64,000 nucleotides of DNA from Peptococcaceae bacterium UBA7702 (GCA_002482535.1 DLGE01000001.1:310001-374000); one strand, 5' to 3'; positions 14,780-22,798 are shown, counted from the stretch's first letter. Notes: generated by a model not told the origin, from the sequence alone. A program made the numbers and translations.

Positions 14780-15571
14780 ATGTTGGGGGCAATAGCCGGG
14801 GATATCATCGGCAGTATTTATGAACATAATCCGATCAAAACCACGGATTTCCCGCTTTTTCAGGAAAGCTGCCGCTTTACCGACGATACGGTGATGACAG
14901 TGGCGGTGGCCCGGGCCCTGATGGAGCAGGACGGCAAAAGCCGGCACGATGTGACCCGGGCGTTGATCCGGGAGATGCAATACTGGGGCAACAAATATCC
15001 CCATGCCGGTTACGGCGGCCGTTTTAGCGAATGGCTGCATACGGAAAGGCCGCTGCCATACAATAGCTGGGGCAACGGCTCCGCCATGCGGGTGTCCGCT
15101 GCCGGTTGGCTTTATGAAACACTGGAACAGACGCTGAGCCACGCCCAATGGACGGCGGAGGTGACCCACAACCACCCCGAGGGCATCAAGGGCGCCCAGG
15201 CCGTGGCCGCCGCCATCTATCTGCTGCGTAGCGGCAAAAGCGGTGAGGAAACAAAGGTCTATATTCGCGGTGTTTTCGGCTATGATTTTCGTAAAACCCT
15301 TGGGGAAATCAGGCCCGCTTACGGTTTTGACGTCAGCTGCCAGGGCAGCGTGCCTCAGGCGATGACGGCGTTTTTTGAAAGCAGCGGTTTTGAGGATTGT
15401 CTCCGTAAGGCCGTTTCCTTGGGGGGCGACAGCGATACCGTCGCGGCCATTGCCGGCAGTTTGGCCGAAGCGTATTACGGGATTCCCGAGGAGATCCAGA
15501 GGAAAGTACATACGTATATGGATGAGGAAATGATAGAGGTTTACCGTAAATTTTTAGAAATGAGGCGATAA
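14780..15571 (+). CDS. ADP-ribosylglycohydrolase family protein
   Basis: A 263-residue enzyme of the ARH/DraG fold, which removes ADP-ribose from proteins or other acceptors with two Mg ions. Metal-binding motifs are present: Gly-Ala-Ile-Ala-Gly-Asp-Ile-Ile-Gly at the N-terminus, Phe-Thr-Asp-Asp-Thr (about 33-37), and Gly-Gly-Asp-Ser-Asp-Thr (about 218-223). Asn-Gly-Ser-Ala-Met-Arg matches the substrate loop. No ADP-ribosyltransferase partner or nitrogenase gene is visible, so the target is unknown. The gene precedes yqeY by one base. A TATAAT at 14748 overlaps the end of the Lgt-like gene. Confidence 0.88.
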   Translation: MLGAIAGDIIGSIYEHNPIKTTDFPLFQESCRFTDDTVMTVAVARALMEQDGKSRHDVTRALIREMQYWGNKYPHAGYGGRFSEWLHTERPLPYNSWGNGSAMRVSAAGWLYETLEQTLSHAQWTAEVTHNHPEGIKGAQAVAAAIYLLRSGKSGEETKVYIRGVFGYDFRKTLGEIRPAYGFDVSCQGSVPQAMTAFFESSGFEDCLRKAVSLGGDSDTVAAIAGSLAEAYYGIPEEIQRKVHTYMDEEMIEVYRKFLEMRR

Positions 15572-15572
15572 G

Positions 15573-16022
15573 ATGACAAAGACGGAAGAAGTACAAAAAG
15601 CCATGATCGCGGCGATGAAGGCCAGGGAAAAAGAGCGGAAAGAAAGTCTTACCCTGCTGCTTTCCGCCTTGAAAGCCAAAGCCAAAGATAAAAAGGAAGC
15701 CTTGACGGAAGAGGAAGAAAACGCCATTATCGTCAAGGAAATCAAGCAGACCAAAGAAACCCTGGAGAGCGCTCCCGCCGACCGCGCCGATATCATAAGC
15801 CAATGCGAAAACCGCATTGGCGTGCTGAATGAATTCGCACCGCAATTTATGGGGGAAGGGGAAATCAATGCTTTGATCGATCAGATTCTCGCCGAGTTGG
15901 GCTTAAAAACGCCCTTGGCGCCGATGGACAAAGGCAAAATCATGAAATCGCTGATGCCCCGGGTGAAGGGGAAAGCCGATGGCGCCCTCGTCAACCGCCT
16001 GGTGATGGAGCGTTTTGCATAA
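15573..16022 (+). CDS. yqeY: GatB/YqeY domain protein
   Basis: A 149-residue all-helical YqeY protein, related to the tail domain of GatB of the tRNA-dependent amidotransferase. Typical segments are Met-Ile-Ala-Ala-Met-Lys-Ala-Arg-Glu-Lys at the N-terminus, Gln-Cys-Glu-Asn-Arg-Ile-Gly-Val-Leu-Asn-Glu-Phe-Ala-Pro, and the C-terminal Gly-Lys-Ile-Met-Lys-Ser-Leu-Met-Pro-Arg-Val. It is usually found near rpsU; here it is in a different place. The molecular role is unproven; tRNA interaction is inferred from GatB. It follows the ADP-ribosylglycohydrolase gene by one base. Confidence 0.92.
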   Translation: MTKTEEVQKAMIAAMKAREKERKESLTLLLSALKAKAKDKKEALTEEEENAIIVKEIKQTKETLESAPADRADIISQCENRIGVLNEFAPQFMGEGEINALIDQILAELGLKTPLAPMDKGKIMKSLMPRVKGKADGALVNRLVMERFA

Positions 16023-16086
16023 ATAGACATAAAAGGTATCATTATACATTTATTTATATCGGTTTGATATGAAAAAAGCTCTGGAG

Positions 16087-16126
16087 TAGCCGTGACGCGC
16101 AAATTGCCTTCACGGCTATTTCTGTT
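16087..16126 (+). terminator. Terminator after yqeY
   Basis: Stem TAGCCGTGA/TCACGGCTA (16087-16118) followed by TTTCTGTTTT. The rest of the 16023-16349 gap holds only the palindrome and promoter region of the peroxiredoxin gene. Confidence 0.85.
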
Positions 16127-16269
16127 TTATGCGCAAAATCGAACTTTTGTTTCATTTTCTGTTTTCCTTATTTTCTTTCGGTTTCACCGCCAAAAAGGGT
16201 TTTACCAATGAGCGGCGAAGAAGACTGTAGAGCAAAAGCAATATAGGATGACAAATATATTTGCGAATA

Positions 16270-16284
16270 TGTGACGTAGTCACG
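16270..16284 (+). promoter_or_regulatory. CRP/FNR-like palindrome upstream of the peroxiredoxin gene
   Basis: TGTGAC-GTA-GTCACG is an inverted repeat that extends into flanking AATAT/TATAT. It lies about 46 bases upstream of the start predicted from TATAAA (16311-16316), which has no good -35 element. That arrangement suits an activator of the CRP/FNR type, though the spacing between half-sites is one base short of the E. coli CRP site. Confidence 0.4.
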
Positions 16285-16349
16285 GTATATTTTTTTCATT
16301 TACGATAAACTATAAACATAGAAAATCTAATTTGAAGGAGGAGCATAAA

Positions 16350-17018
16350 ATGGAAGATACCAACAGAATGCCGTTAATCGGCGATCCCGCACCTGCGTTT
16401 GAGGCGGTTACGACACAAGGGACCATCAATTTCCCTGAGGACTACAAAGGCAAATGGGTGATTCTCTTTTCCCATCCCGCTGATTTTACTCCGGTGTGCA
16501 CCACAGAGTTTATGACCTTCGCCAGCATGATTGACGAGTTTAAAGCGATGAATACGGAACTGGTTGGCCTTTCCGTGGATTCCCTTTATGCTCATATCGC
16601 CTGGCTCAGAAAAATCAAAGAATTAAAGTGGAAAGACCTCCACGATCTCGATGTCACCTTCCCGCTGATCGAAGATATCCGTATGGATGTGGCCAAAAAA
16701 TACGGCATGATTCAGCCGAGCCAATCCAACACCCAGGCAGTTCGGGCCGTTTTCGTGATTGACCCCGAAGGCAAAATCCGCCTCATCCTCTATTATCCCC
16801 TGAGCACCGGCCGTAATTTTGATGAAATCAAACGTGTGATCCAGGCGCTTCAGAAAGCCGATCAAGACCACGTGGCCACTCCCGCCGATTGGCGTCCGGG
16901 CCAAGATACCATCGTTCCCACCGCCGGTTCCTGCGGCACCGCCAAAGAGCGAATGGAAAGCAAGAGCGACGATACCTACTGCCTCGATTGGTTTATGTGC
17001 TTCAAAAAGGAAAAGTAA
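16350..17018 (+). CDS. Peroxiredoxin, Prx6-type
   Basis: Thiol peroxidase that reduces hydrogen peroxide and organic peroxides. The 222-residue protein has the active-site motif His-Pro-Ala-Asp-Phe-Thr-Pro-Val-Cys with peroxidatic Cys50. It also has the long C-terminal arm of the Prx6 subfamily, including Pro-Ala-Asp-Trp-Arg-Pro-Gly. Cys195, Cys211 and Cys217 near the end could act as resolving cysteines. The ATG at 16350 follows GGAGG; an upstream TTG in frame contains the ribosome-binding site and is not used. The gene is monocistronic and may be activated through the palindrome upstream. Confidence 0.92.
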   Translation: MEDTNRMPLIGDPAPAFEAVTTQGTINFPEDYKGKWVILFSHPADFTPVCTTEFMTFASMIDEFKAMNTELVGLSVDSLYAHIAWLRKIKELKWKDLHDLDVTFPLIEDIRMDVAKKYGMIQPSQSNTQAVRAVFVIDPEGKIRLILYYPLSTGRNFDEIKRVIQALQKADQDHVATPADWRPGQDTIVPTAGSCGTAKERMESKSDDTYCLDWFMCFKKEK

Positions 17019-17166
17019 TCTGGATTCCCCAAAGAGATTCGTTTCATTGACTCTATGTGTTACCGGCATAAGCCGTTCTTTACTCCGTAACGTTATGGTA
17101 ATCAACCGCAAAATAACATCTTCTGCATGAAAAAAAGAGCGTGGGTAAATCAAGGAGTGGAAACGA

Positions 17167-17970
17167 ATGGTAAAAGAGAAATACGGATTTTCCGTAAAAG
17201 CAATTGTTTTGATCGTCTTTTTCGTGATGGTCGGCGTGAACGCCGCGGCCAATCTGTTGCCCTTCAACGGATTGAATACAATGCAGGTAGCGGAGTTGTA
17301 TCCCAACCTGTTTACCCCCGCGCCCTTTACGTTTGCGATCTGGAGTTTGATCTATTTTCTGCTTGCCTGCTATGTCCTGTATCAGATGGGTTTGTTTCAG
17401 GGGAAGGGGAAAAAACCGGATCCGGCGCTGCTTAAAAGTGTGGCGATTTATTTCATCGTATCCTCCCTGGCCAACGCCGGCTGGATCGTTTCCTGGCATG
17501 CTGAGCAGATCCCTCTTTCCCTGCTGCTGATGGCGGTAATTTTGGTCTGCCTGATCCTCGTCAATCTTAAACTTGGCGGCAGGGAACTGCGTGGCAGGGA
17601 AAAATTTTTCCTGAAATGGCCTTTCCAGATCTATTTTGGCTGGATTACAGTGGCCGCCATCGCCAACGTTACCGTGGTTTTGGTGAGTCTCGGCTGGAAT
17701 CGCTGGGGTCTGTCTGAAGAAGCTTGGCTGTTGATCATTCTTATGGTCGGTCTGCTGATCGGCGTTACGGTTATGCTGAAACAGCGGGGTTTTGCCTACG
17801 GGCTCGTGTTGATCTGGGCCTATGGCGGTATTTTGATTCGCCATGTGACAACGGCAGGATTTGACGGCGTTTATCTCAAAGCGATTGTGATGTTGATCGT
17901 TTGTCTCGCCGTATTTGCGGCCTCCGCAGCATATCTTCTCCTTTCCGGGAAAAGATGCTGCCGGACTTAA
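17167..17970 (+). CDS. TspO/MBR-related multi-pass membrane protein
   Basis: A 267-residue protein with about seven hydrophobic helices. The segment Leu-Phe-Thr-Pro-Ala-Pro-Phe-Thr-Phe-Ala-Ile-Trp-Ser-Leu-Ile-Tyr resembles the TspO signature around the first loop. The protein is longer than classical TspO (about 160 residues), as in many Firmicutes homologues labelled tryptophan-rich sensory proteins. The start at 17167 follows AAGGAG. It stands alone with a terminator behind it. Ligand and role are unknown; tetrapyrrole binding is known only for classical TspO. Confidence 0.6.
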   Translation: MVKEKYGFSVKAIVLIVFFVMVGVNAAANLLPFNGLNTMQVAELYPNLFTPAPFTFAIWSLIYFLLACYVLYQMGLFQGKGKKPDPALLKSVAIYFIVSSLANAGWIVSWHAEQIPLSLLLMAVILVCLILVNLKLGGRELRGREKFFLKWPFQIYFGWITVAAIANVTVVLVSLGWNRWGLSEEAWLLIILMVGLLIGVTVMLKQRGFAYGLVLIWAYGGILIRHVTTAGFDGVYLKAIVMLIVCLAVFAASAAYLLLSGKRCCRT

Positions 17971-18009
17971 TCGTGGATAAAGGAAAACCAAAGGAATCAA
18001 AAAATAAAA

Positions 18010-18057
18010 AGCCTCCAAACCATGTTTCAATTCATTGTTTGGAGGCTATTGCTTTTT
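18010..18057. terminator. Bidirectional-type terminator after the TspO-related gene
   Basis: An 11-base perfect stem, AGCCTCCAAAC/GTTTGGAGGCT, is followed by ATTGCTTTTTG on the plus strand. On the minus strand the T-run is even better (TTTTTATTTTTT). Confidence 0.85.
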
Positions 18058-18077
18058 GTGCTAAAATCGTGTATGCT
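18049..18077 (+). promoter_or_regulatory. Promoter of the ABC-F leader
   Basis: TTGCTT (18049-18054), 17-base spacer, TATGCT (18072-18077). It starts inside the preceding terminator and would give a 310-base untranslated leader before the ABC-F gene. Confidence 0.5.
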
Positions 18078-18162
18078 GTAAATGGATCATCATGGAAGGC
18101 CCTCTTGGGCAAACCGCTGATCCTATCATTCTAAAACCGTTAAAAAGATCGGAGTTGAAAGG

Positions 18163-18183
18163 ATGTATCATTTTTCTTGCTAA
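18163..18183 (+). CDS. Six-residue leader peptide upstream of the ABC-F gene
   Basis: ATG followed by codons for Tyr-His-Phe-Ser-Cys and TAA. A GGAG site (18151-18154) sits eight bases before the ATG. Short upstream peptides with strong ribosome-binding sites commonly control ABC-F and erm resistance genes: a drug-stalled ribosome on the peptide changes folding of the leader. Its position 160 bases before a terminator fits this use. No peptide has been shown. Confidence 0.45.
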   Translation: MYHFSC

Positions 18184-18342
18184 ACCAATCGAAGCGCAGG
18201 ATACCGCCGGCGGAGGCTTTCTCTGCCTGTTTTTGCGCGATTGCAAGAAAGTGATCTCTCTTTTCGCCGAATAAATTAGTTAAATAGGTGAAACAGATGA
18301 AATAGTTACCGTTGCCAGCTTTACCGCAAAGGGCAAATAACG

Positions 18343-18380
18343 GGCTGTAAGAAACGCTTTCTTGCAGCCTATTTTTTATT
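18343..18380 (+). terminator. Attenuator terminator directly before the ABC-F gene
   Basis: Twelve-pair stem GGCTGTAAGAAA/TTTCTTGCAGCC (one G-T pair) around a CGC loop, followed by TATTTTTTATTT. It ends only a few bases before the GGAGG of the ABC-F gene. No complete gene lies between the leader promoter and this stem, so it must regulate the downstream gene by premature termination. Confidence 0.8.
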
Positions 18381-18396
18381 TCGGAGGTAAATTTAT

Positions 18397-19875
18397 ATGG
18401 CAATGATCAAGGTGAGCGGACTGACCTTTGCCTACGAAGGCAGTTGTGATAACGTTTTTGAGAACGTCGATTTTCAGATTGATACGGCTTGGAAGCTGGG
18501 TTTCATCGGCAGGAACGGCCGGGGGAAAACTACATTTTTAAATTTATTGATGGGGAAGCACGAATACCGTGGCAAGATCACTTCCCCCGTGGACTTTGCT
18601 TACTTTCCCTATGAGGTGGCGGATCAAAGCCTCCCAGTTTGCAGCGTTCTGCAAAGCATTTGCCCGGCGGCGGAACCTTGGGAACTACAGCGTGAATTAT
18701 CCTATCTAAAAGTAAAGGAGGAGGTATTTGCCCGCGTTTTTTCCACACTCTCCGCCGGCGAGCAAACGAAAGTACTCTTGGCCGCCATGTTTTTGAATGA
18801 GGACCGTTTTCTCCTTATCGATGAGCCCACCAACCATTTGGACGCAGCGTCCAGAAAAGTCGTGGCCGACTATTTGAAAAAGAAAAGCGGCTTTATTTTG
18901 GTGTCCCATGACCGCTCTTTTTTAGATCACTGCGTCGATCATATATTATCCCTCAATAAGACCGGTATTGAGGTGCAAAACGGTAATTACTCCTCCTGGC
19001 TGCAAAATTATAAGCGCCGCATGAGCCATGAGGAAAGCCAAAATGAACGGCTACAAAAGGATGTCCGCCGCCTGAAACAGGCGTCGGAAAGAACGGCAAA
19101 CTGGTCTCAGCGCGTGGAAAAGACGAAGAAGGGGAAAAATGCGGCGGGTATCAAGCCGGACAAAGGTTATGTCGGCCACAAAGCCGCGAAAATGATGAAA
19201 AACGCCAAAGTCATCGAAGATCGGCGGCAACAGGCCATTACCGACAAATCAGAACTGTTGCGGGATAAAGAAAATTGCCGGGATTTGAAGTTAGTTACCC
19301 TTGATTTTTACGGGGAACGGCTCCTTGAACTTAGGGATGTTTTCGTTTCCTATGGCGGACACAAGGTTTGTCAAAAGATCAATTTCACCGTGGAGCGGGG
19401 GGACCGGGTGGCGCTGATGGGAAAGAACGGCAGCGGTAAAAGCAGCCTGTTAAAATTGATTTTGGGTGAGGCCGTGGAGCATAGCGGTGTCGTCGCGGTG
19501 CCGCCGCAACTGAAAATATCTTATGTGCCTCAGGATACGTCCTGTTTGCACGGTACCCTCACCGCATACGCCGCGGCGCGAGCCCTCGATGAAAGCCTTT
19601 TTAAGGCGCTTTTGCGCCAGATGGATTTTGAACGGGCACAATTTGAAAAGGATATGACGGATTTTTCCGGCGGTCAGAAAAAGAAAGTGCTGATTGCCGC
19701 CAGTCTCTGCCAAAGAGCTCATCTTTATCTTTGGGATGAACCGTTGAATTTTATCGACCTCTATTCCAGAATACAGATTGAGGAGCTGATCCGGACTTTT
19801 CGCCCCACCATGCTTTTTGTGGAGCACGACGCGGTGTTTTTGGAGCAAGTGGCCAGCAAAGTGATTACGTTATAA
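18397..19875 (+). CDS. ABC-F ribosomal protection protein, Lsa type
   Basis: A cytoplasmic protein of 492 residues with two ATP-binding cassettes and no membrane domain. Walker A motifs are Gly-Arg-Asn-Gly-Arg-Gly-Lys-Thr-Thr (38-46) and Gly-Lys-Asn-Gly-Ser-Gly-Lys-Ser-Ser (near 348). The cassettes are joined by a charged helical linker that in this family reaches into the ribosomal peptidyl-transferase centre. The reading of the N-terminal half (for example Trp-Lys-Leu-Gly-Phe-Ile-Gly-Arg-Asn-Gly-Arg-Gly-Lys-Thr-Thr, Asp-Phe-Ala-Tyr-Phe-Pro) is closest to the Lsa group, known for lincosamide, streptogramin A and pleuromutilin resistance. The leader peptide and attenuator upstream suit an inducible resistance gene. 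The actual drug range is unproven. Confidence 0.88.
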   Translation: MAMIKVSGLTFAYEGSCDNVFENVDFQIDTAWKLGFIGRNGRGKTTFLNLLMGKHEYRGKITSPVDFAYFPYEVADQSLPVCSVLQSICPAAEPWELQRELSYLKVKEEVFARVFSTLSAGEQTKVLLAAMFLNEDRFLLIDEPTNHLDAASRKVVADYLKKKSGFILVSHDRSFLDHCVDHILSLNKTGIEVQNGNYSSWLQNYKRRMSHEESQNERLQKDVRRLKQASERTANWSQRVEKTKKGKNAAGIKPDKGYVGHKAAKMMKNAKVIEDRRQQAITDKSELLRDKENCRDLKLVTLDFYGERLLELRDVFVSYGGHKVCQKINFTVERGDRVALMGKNGSGKSSLLKLILGEAVEHSGVVAVPPQLKISYVPQDTSCLHGTLTAYAAARALDESLFKALLRQMDFERAQFEKDMTDFSGGQKKKVLIAASLCQRAHLYLWDEPLNFIDLYSRIQIEELIRTFRPTMLFVEHDAVFLEQVASKVITL

Positions 19876-19885
19876 CGAATGAAGT

Positions 19886-19930
19886 AAAAAAACCGTGGTT
19901 CATCCGGTGTTGAATCGCGGTTTTTTGTTT
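19886..19930 (+). terminator. Terminator after the ABC-F gene
   Basis: Imperfect stem AAAACCGTGGTTCA/TTGAATCGCGGTTTT followed by a TTTTTTG run. Confidence 0.85.
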
Positions 19931-19998
19931 GAGAAGGCATAATCATGTCGATAAAGCGTAGAGTGATAAGAGAAGGCTTTTTACGGCGAGGTGGTTAT

Positions 19999-20883
19999 AT
20001 GTCCTTTGGTATTGCGCTGTCCGGCGGCGGCATTCGAGGCGCCGCCCATGTCGGTGTCGTATGCGCTTTGGAGGAGGCGGGTATCTTTCCCCGCTCGGTG
20101 GCGGGGACCAGCGCGGGCAGCATCGTTGCCGGCCTATATGGCATGGGCATGACCGGCAAAGATCTAAAGTCTCTCGTTGAAGATTTGGCCGTCAACGGCT
20201 ATCAGCTCATCGACGCCGATTATCTCGGTTTGCTCAAAGCAGGCAGGCAGTTTCTGCGCCGCAAACCCATCACGTTTTCCGGTCTGATCAAAGGCAAACG
20301 CTTGGAAGACTATTTATTTTGGCTGACCAAAGGAAAGCGCATGGATCAGCTAAAACGCAGAACGGTGATCCCGGCGGTTGATTTGATCAGCGGTCTGACC
20401 GTCGCTTATACCAACGATCTGCACCACCTCGAACCAATAAAAGACGTTTCCTGGCAGACGGGTGTACGCTTATCCTTTGCCATGAGGGCCAGCTGCGCCG
20501 TTCCCGCTGTTTTTCAGCCGAAATCAACGGGTGAGCTGTGTCTGGTGGATGGCGGCGTAACCGACCTTTTGCCGGTGAACCTGCTCCTTGCTGCCGGTGA
20601 AAAGAATGTCCTGGCTGTGGATTTGGCCCGGCATTATCACGGGGCGGACTGTCATCATATCATGGAGATCGCTTCCCATTCTCTGTCGGTGATGAGCCGC
20701 CGTTTAAGCGAATGCGCTTCTGTCGGAGAAAAGCTGCTGCTGAAACCGTCCCTTCCCAAAGGCGCTGAATTGCTCACTTTTGACAAAATGAAAGACTGTA
20801 TGGCTGCGGGGTATGAAGCCACTGTAGCCTTACTGCCTCAAATTAAGGAAATCTTTGCTGAAACGGTAAAAGAGGAGCCTTAA
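19999..20883 (+). CDS. Patatin-like phospholipase family protein
   Basis: A 294-residue lipid hydrolase of the patatin/RssA type with a Ser-Asp dyad. The oxyanion-hole motif Gly-Gly-Gly-Ile-Arg-Gly lies at 9-14, the nucleophile is Ser38 in Gly-Thr-Ser-Ala-Gly, and the partner is Asp184 in Val-Asp-Gly-Gly. The family's usual start (Met-Ser-Phe-Gly-Ile-Ala-Leu-Ser-Gly-Gly-Gly) and a nearby GAGGTGG favour the ATG at 19999 over one 54 bases upstream. No signal peptide is seen. The substrate is unknown. It is followed by the superoxide dismutase gene after 15 bases. Confidence 0.9.
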   Translation: MSFGIALSGGGIRGAAHVGVVCALEEAGIFPRSVAGTSAGSIVAGLYGMGMTGKDLKSLVEDLAVNGYQLIDADYLGLLKAGRQFLRRKPITFSGLIKGKRLEDYLFWLTKGKRMDQLKRRTVIPAVDLISGLTVAYTNDLHHLEPIKDVSWQTGVRLSFAMRASCAVPAVFQPKSTGELCLVDGGVTDLLPVNLLLAAGEKNVLAVDLARHYHGADCHHIMEIASHSLSVMSRRLSECASVGEKLLLKPSLPKGAELLTFDKMKDCMAAGYEATVALLPQIKEIFAETVKEEP

Positions 20884-20898
20884 CCGTAAGGAGGAAAT

Positions 20899-21528
20899 AT
20901 GGCGAAAAACGAATATCCTTTTACCTTGATTCCGCTGCCCTATGACGACGATGCTTTGGAGCCTTATATCAACGAGGAGACCATGGAAGTGCATCACGAC
21001 CGTTTACTGAAGGGCTATGTTGACCGGCTGAATGCGGTCTTGGCGGCTTACCCGCAGCTGCAAGAGCTGACTTTGACACAGATGCTGGAAAATACCGCGC
21101 AGCTCCCGCCTGGCGTGCGCCAGGCGATCATCAATTTTGGTGGCGGCGTCTTCAATCACAATTTCTTTTTTGAATCGCTGCGGCCCGGCCTTTATGAAAA
21201 CAATCCTGTGGGCAGTTTGCGCCGGGCCATTGATGAGGAATTTGGTTCTTATGAAATGTTTCGCAGAGTTTTTAAAGAGGAGGCAATGTCGGTATTCGGT
21301 TCCGGTTGGTTGTGGCTGGTACGGAAGGATGATGGGGGACTGCTGCTGAAACGGACGGCGAATCAGGATTCGCCGATTTCCCTGGGTTATACGCCCCTCA
21401 CGGTAATCGACGTTTGGGAGCACGCCTATTTTTTGCAGTACTTGAACTTAAGGGGAGACTATATTGACAGCTGGTTCCACGTTGTTGATTGGGCCAAAGC
21501 GGAGGAACGTTATCTTGTGTCACCATAA
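20899..21528 (+). CDS. Iron/manganese superoxide dismutase family protein
   Basis: Converts superoxide into hydrogen peroxide and oxygen. The 209-residue protein keeps all four metal ligands: His32, His88 in Phe-Asn-His-Asn, and Asp172 and His176 in Asp-Val-Trp-Glu-His-Ala-Tyr. The substrate-gateway pair that is His-His in most relatives (His-His-x-x-His-His) is Leu-Leu here (His-His-Asp-Arg-Leu-Leu), although Tyr40 is kept. This resembles divergent clostridial SODs. Metal preference cannot be told. GGAGG precedes the start. The gene follows the patatin gene and is closed by a terminator. Confidence 0.88.
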   Translation: MAKNEYPFTLIPLPYDDDALEPYINEETMEVHHDRLLKGYVDRLNAVLAAYPQLQELTLTQMLENTAQLPPGVRQAIINFGGGVFNHNFFFESLRPGLYENNPVGSLRRAIDEEFGSYEMFRRVFKEEAMSVFGSGWLWLVRKDDGGLLLKRTANQDSPISLGYTPLTVIDVWEHAYFLQYLNLRGDYIDSWFHVVDWAKAEERYLVSP

Positions 21529-21560
21529 AAAAAACCCGGGGAAAGCCGGGTTTTTTGTTT
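21529..21560 (+). terminator. Terminator after the superoxide dismutase gene
   Basis: Stem AAAACCCGG/CCGGGTTTT around a short loop, continuing into a T-run (TTTTTTGTTT). Confidence 0.9.
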
Positions 21561-21668
21561 TCCGTGTACCAAACGAAAACATGACGGAACACTCTAATAT
21601 TAGCCGGGAAGGGCAGGATTGAACGGCTGAAATGGCTGTTCATATCTTTTGATACAAAAACCGTTGTT

Positions 21669-22238
21669 TTATTTGGCCAAACGGTCAATATACCGCTCCA
21701 GTTCGTCCCAGTCATTGACTCGATCAAGATCGGTTGCAATGCCAATATTCACCGGAGACGTAAATAAGACGGTATGAATGCCGCCCTTTGTAAGATCTTC
21801 ACAGTTTTTTACCGAGTCGTCCACCATCAGTTCGATCTGCTGCTCAAGACAGTCTTTGAGCTTATCAAAGGAATCGAAGACAATTTTATCCCAGGGCAAT
21901 TGTTCCTTTTTCAAAAATTCCATGGTTTTCTCCCTGGAGCCGGGGAACTTCGTGTCACCTCTCGCGGTGATGTAGACAAGGCGGTGGCCTTTGGCTTTTA
22001 AGCGCTTCAGGGTAGCTTTGGCGCCATCTTTGACGAGGGCGGCCGCCATGACATTTGCCATATGCCGCTCAAAATATAGTTTCACCCTGGGGGATTGAAT
22101 TTCACCTCGCATCACCTGGGGCAAATGATCTAAAATTTCTCCTTTTTGGCAAACTTCCACTTCATGGATTTTCGCGTGGGCCATTAAGGCGGCTGACGTA
22201 TCCGTGATCACGTCGTCGATGTCGATACCCAATACCAT
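21669..22238 (-). CDS. HAD-family 5'-nucleotidase-like phosphatase
   Basis: A 189-residue haloacid-dehalogenase protein of the 5'-deoxyribonucleotidase (NT5C) or YqfW-like group. Motif I is Gly-Ile-Asp-Ile-Asp-Asp-Val-Ile-Thr-Asp (nucleophile Asp6 and acid Asp8), motif II is Tyr-Ile-Thr-Ala-Arg near 90, and motif IV is Met-Val-Asp-Asp-Ser-Val-Lys-Asn near 138. A small helical cap sits after motif I. It probably hydrolyses a nucleotide or small phosphate ester; the substrate is unknown. It is convergent to the superoxide dismutase gene and divergent from tRNA-Ser. The ATG is preceded by AAGGAAC. Confidence 0.85.
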   Translation of the reverse strand: MVLGIDIDDVITDTSAALMAHAKIHEVEVCQKGEILDHLPQVMRGEIQSPRVKLYFERHMANVMAAALVKDGAKATLKRLKAKGHRLVYITARGDTKFPGSREKTMEFLKKEQLPWDKIVFDSFDKLKDCLEQQIELMVDDSVKNCEDLTKGGIHTVLFTSPVNIGIATDLDRVNDWDELERYIDRLAK

Positions 22239-22346
22239 TTTTGTTCCTTCTTCCGTCCTTTCATTTTGTTATTAACGATCCATGGTTTTATTATAACGCA
22301 AAAGGCTTTATTTTGCCACTCTTCGCGAAAAAATTCCGGAAAGGAC

Positions 22347-22375
22347 TTGCATTTTCTAAGAAGGTTTAGTATAAT
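22347..22375 (+). promoter_or_regulatory. Promoter of tRNA-Ser
   Basis: TTGCAT (22347-22352), 17-base spacer, TATAAT (22370-22375), ending 20 bases before the tRNA. Confidence 0.85.
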
Positions 22376-22395
22376 GAATTTCGCACGTGAAACCT

Positions 22396-22485
22396 GGAGA
22401 GATGGCCGAGTTTGGCTTAAGGCGCACGACTGGAAATCGTGTTGGTGTAACAGCCTCGCAGGTTCGAATCCTGTTCTCTCCGCCA
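22396..22485 (+). tRNA. tRNA-Ser (GGA)
   Basis: Class II tRNA with a long variable arm: acceptor GGAGAGA/TCTCTCC, anticodon loop CTGGAAA with anticodon GGA, T loop TTCGAAT, encoded CCA. Confidence 0.97.
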
Positions 22486-22664
22486 AATAAGAAACCCCGC
22501 CTTTAGGCGGGGTTTCTTATTTGGCGCATAGTTCAGAGGATTCGAAGTTTATGCCCTTTAGGGTAAATCCTGTTCTCTCCGTTCCTTATTTCTCCCACCT
22601 TTTAGGTTGGGTCTTCTGCTTGGCGCATAGTTCGGAGGATTCGAAATTCATGCCCCAAAGGGTA
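22467..22664 (+). repeat. 99-bp tandem duplication of the tRNA-Ser 3' end and terminator
   Basis: Two adjacent units, 22467-22565 and 22566-22664, align at a constant offset of 99 bases. Both start with the last 16 bases before the tRNA discriminator (AATCCTGTTCTCTCCG) and contain TTGGCGCATAGTTC followed by GGAGGATTCGAA or its one-base variant. The middle part, where unit 1 carries the terminator stem, is diverged in unit 2. The second tRNA end is only a fragment. Confidence 0.85.
22486..22523 (+). terminator. Terminator of tRNA-Ser
   Basis: Long perfect stem AAATAAGAAACCCCGCC/GGCGGGGTTTCTTATTT around TTTA. Confidence 0.9.
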
Positions 22665-22702
22665 CAAGTTCTGGGAGAAATACATAAACATATAAATATA
22701 CA

Positions 22703-22731
22703 TTGAAATGCGGCAATATCTATTCTATAAT
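22703..22731 (+). promoter_or_regulatory. Promoter of the zinc-ribbon protein gene
   Basis: TTGAAA (22703-22708), 17-base spacer, TATAAT (22726-22731). Confidence 0.8.
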
Positions 22732-22798
22732 ATAAATTATAGTTTGAGAATAATTGGTGTGTTTTAGATGCGATAAACGAAGGGTTAGGAGGATTTCG

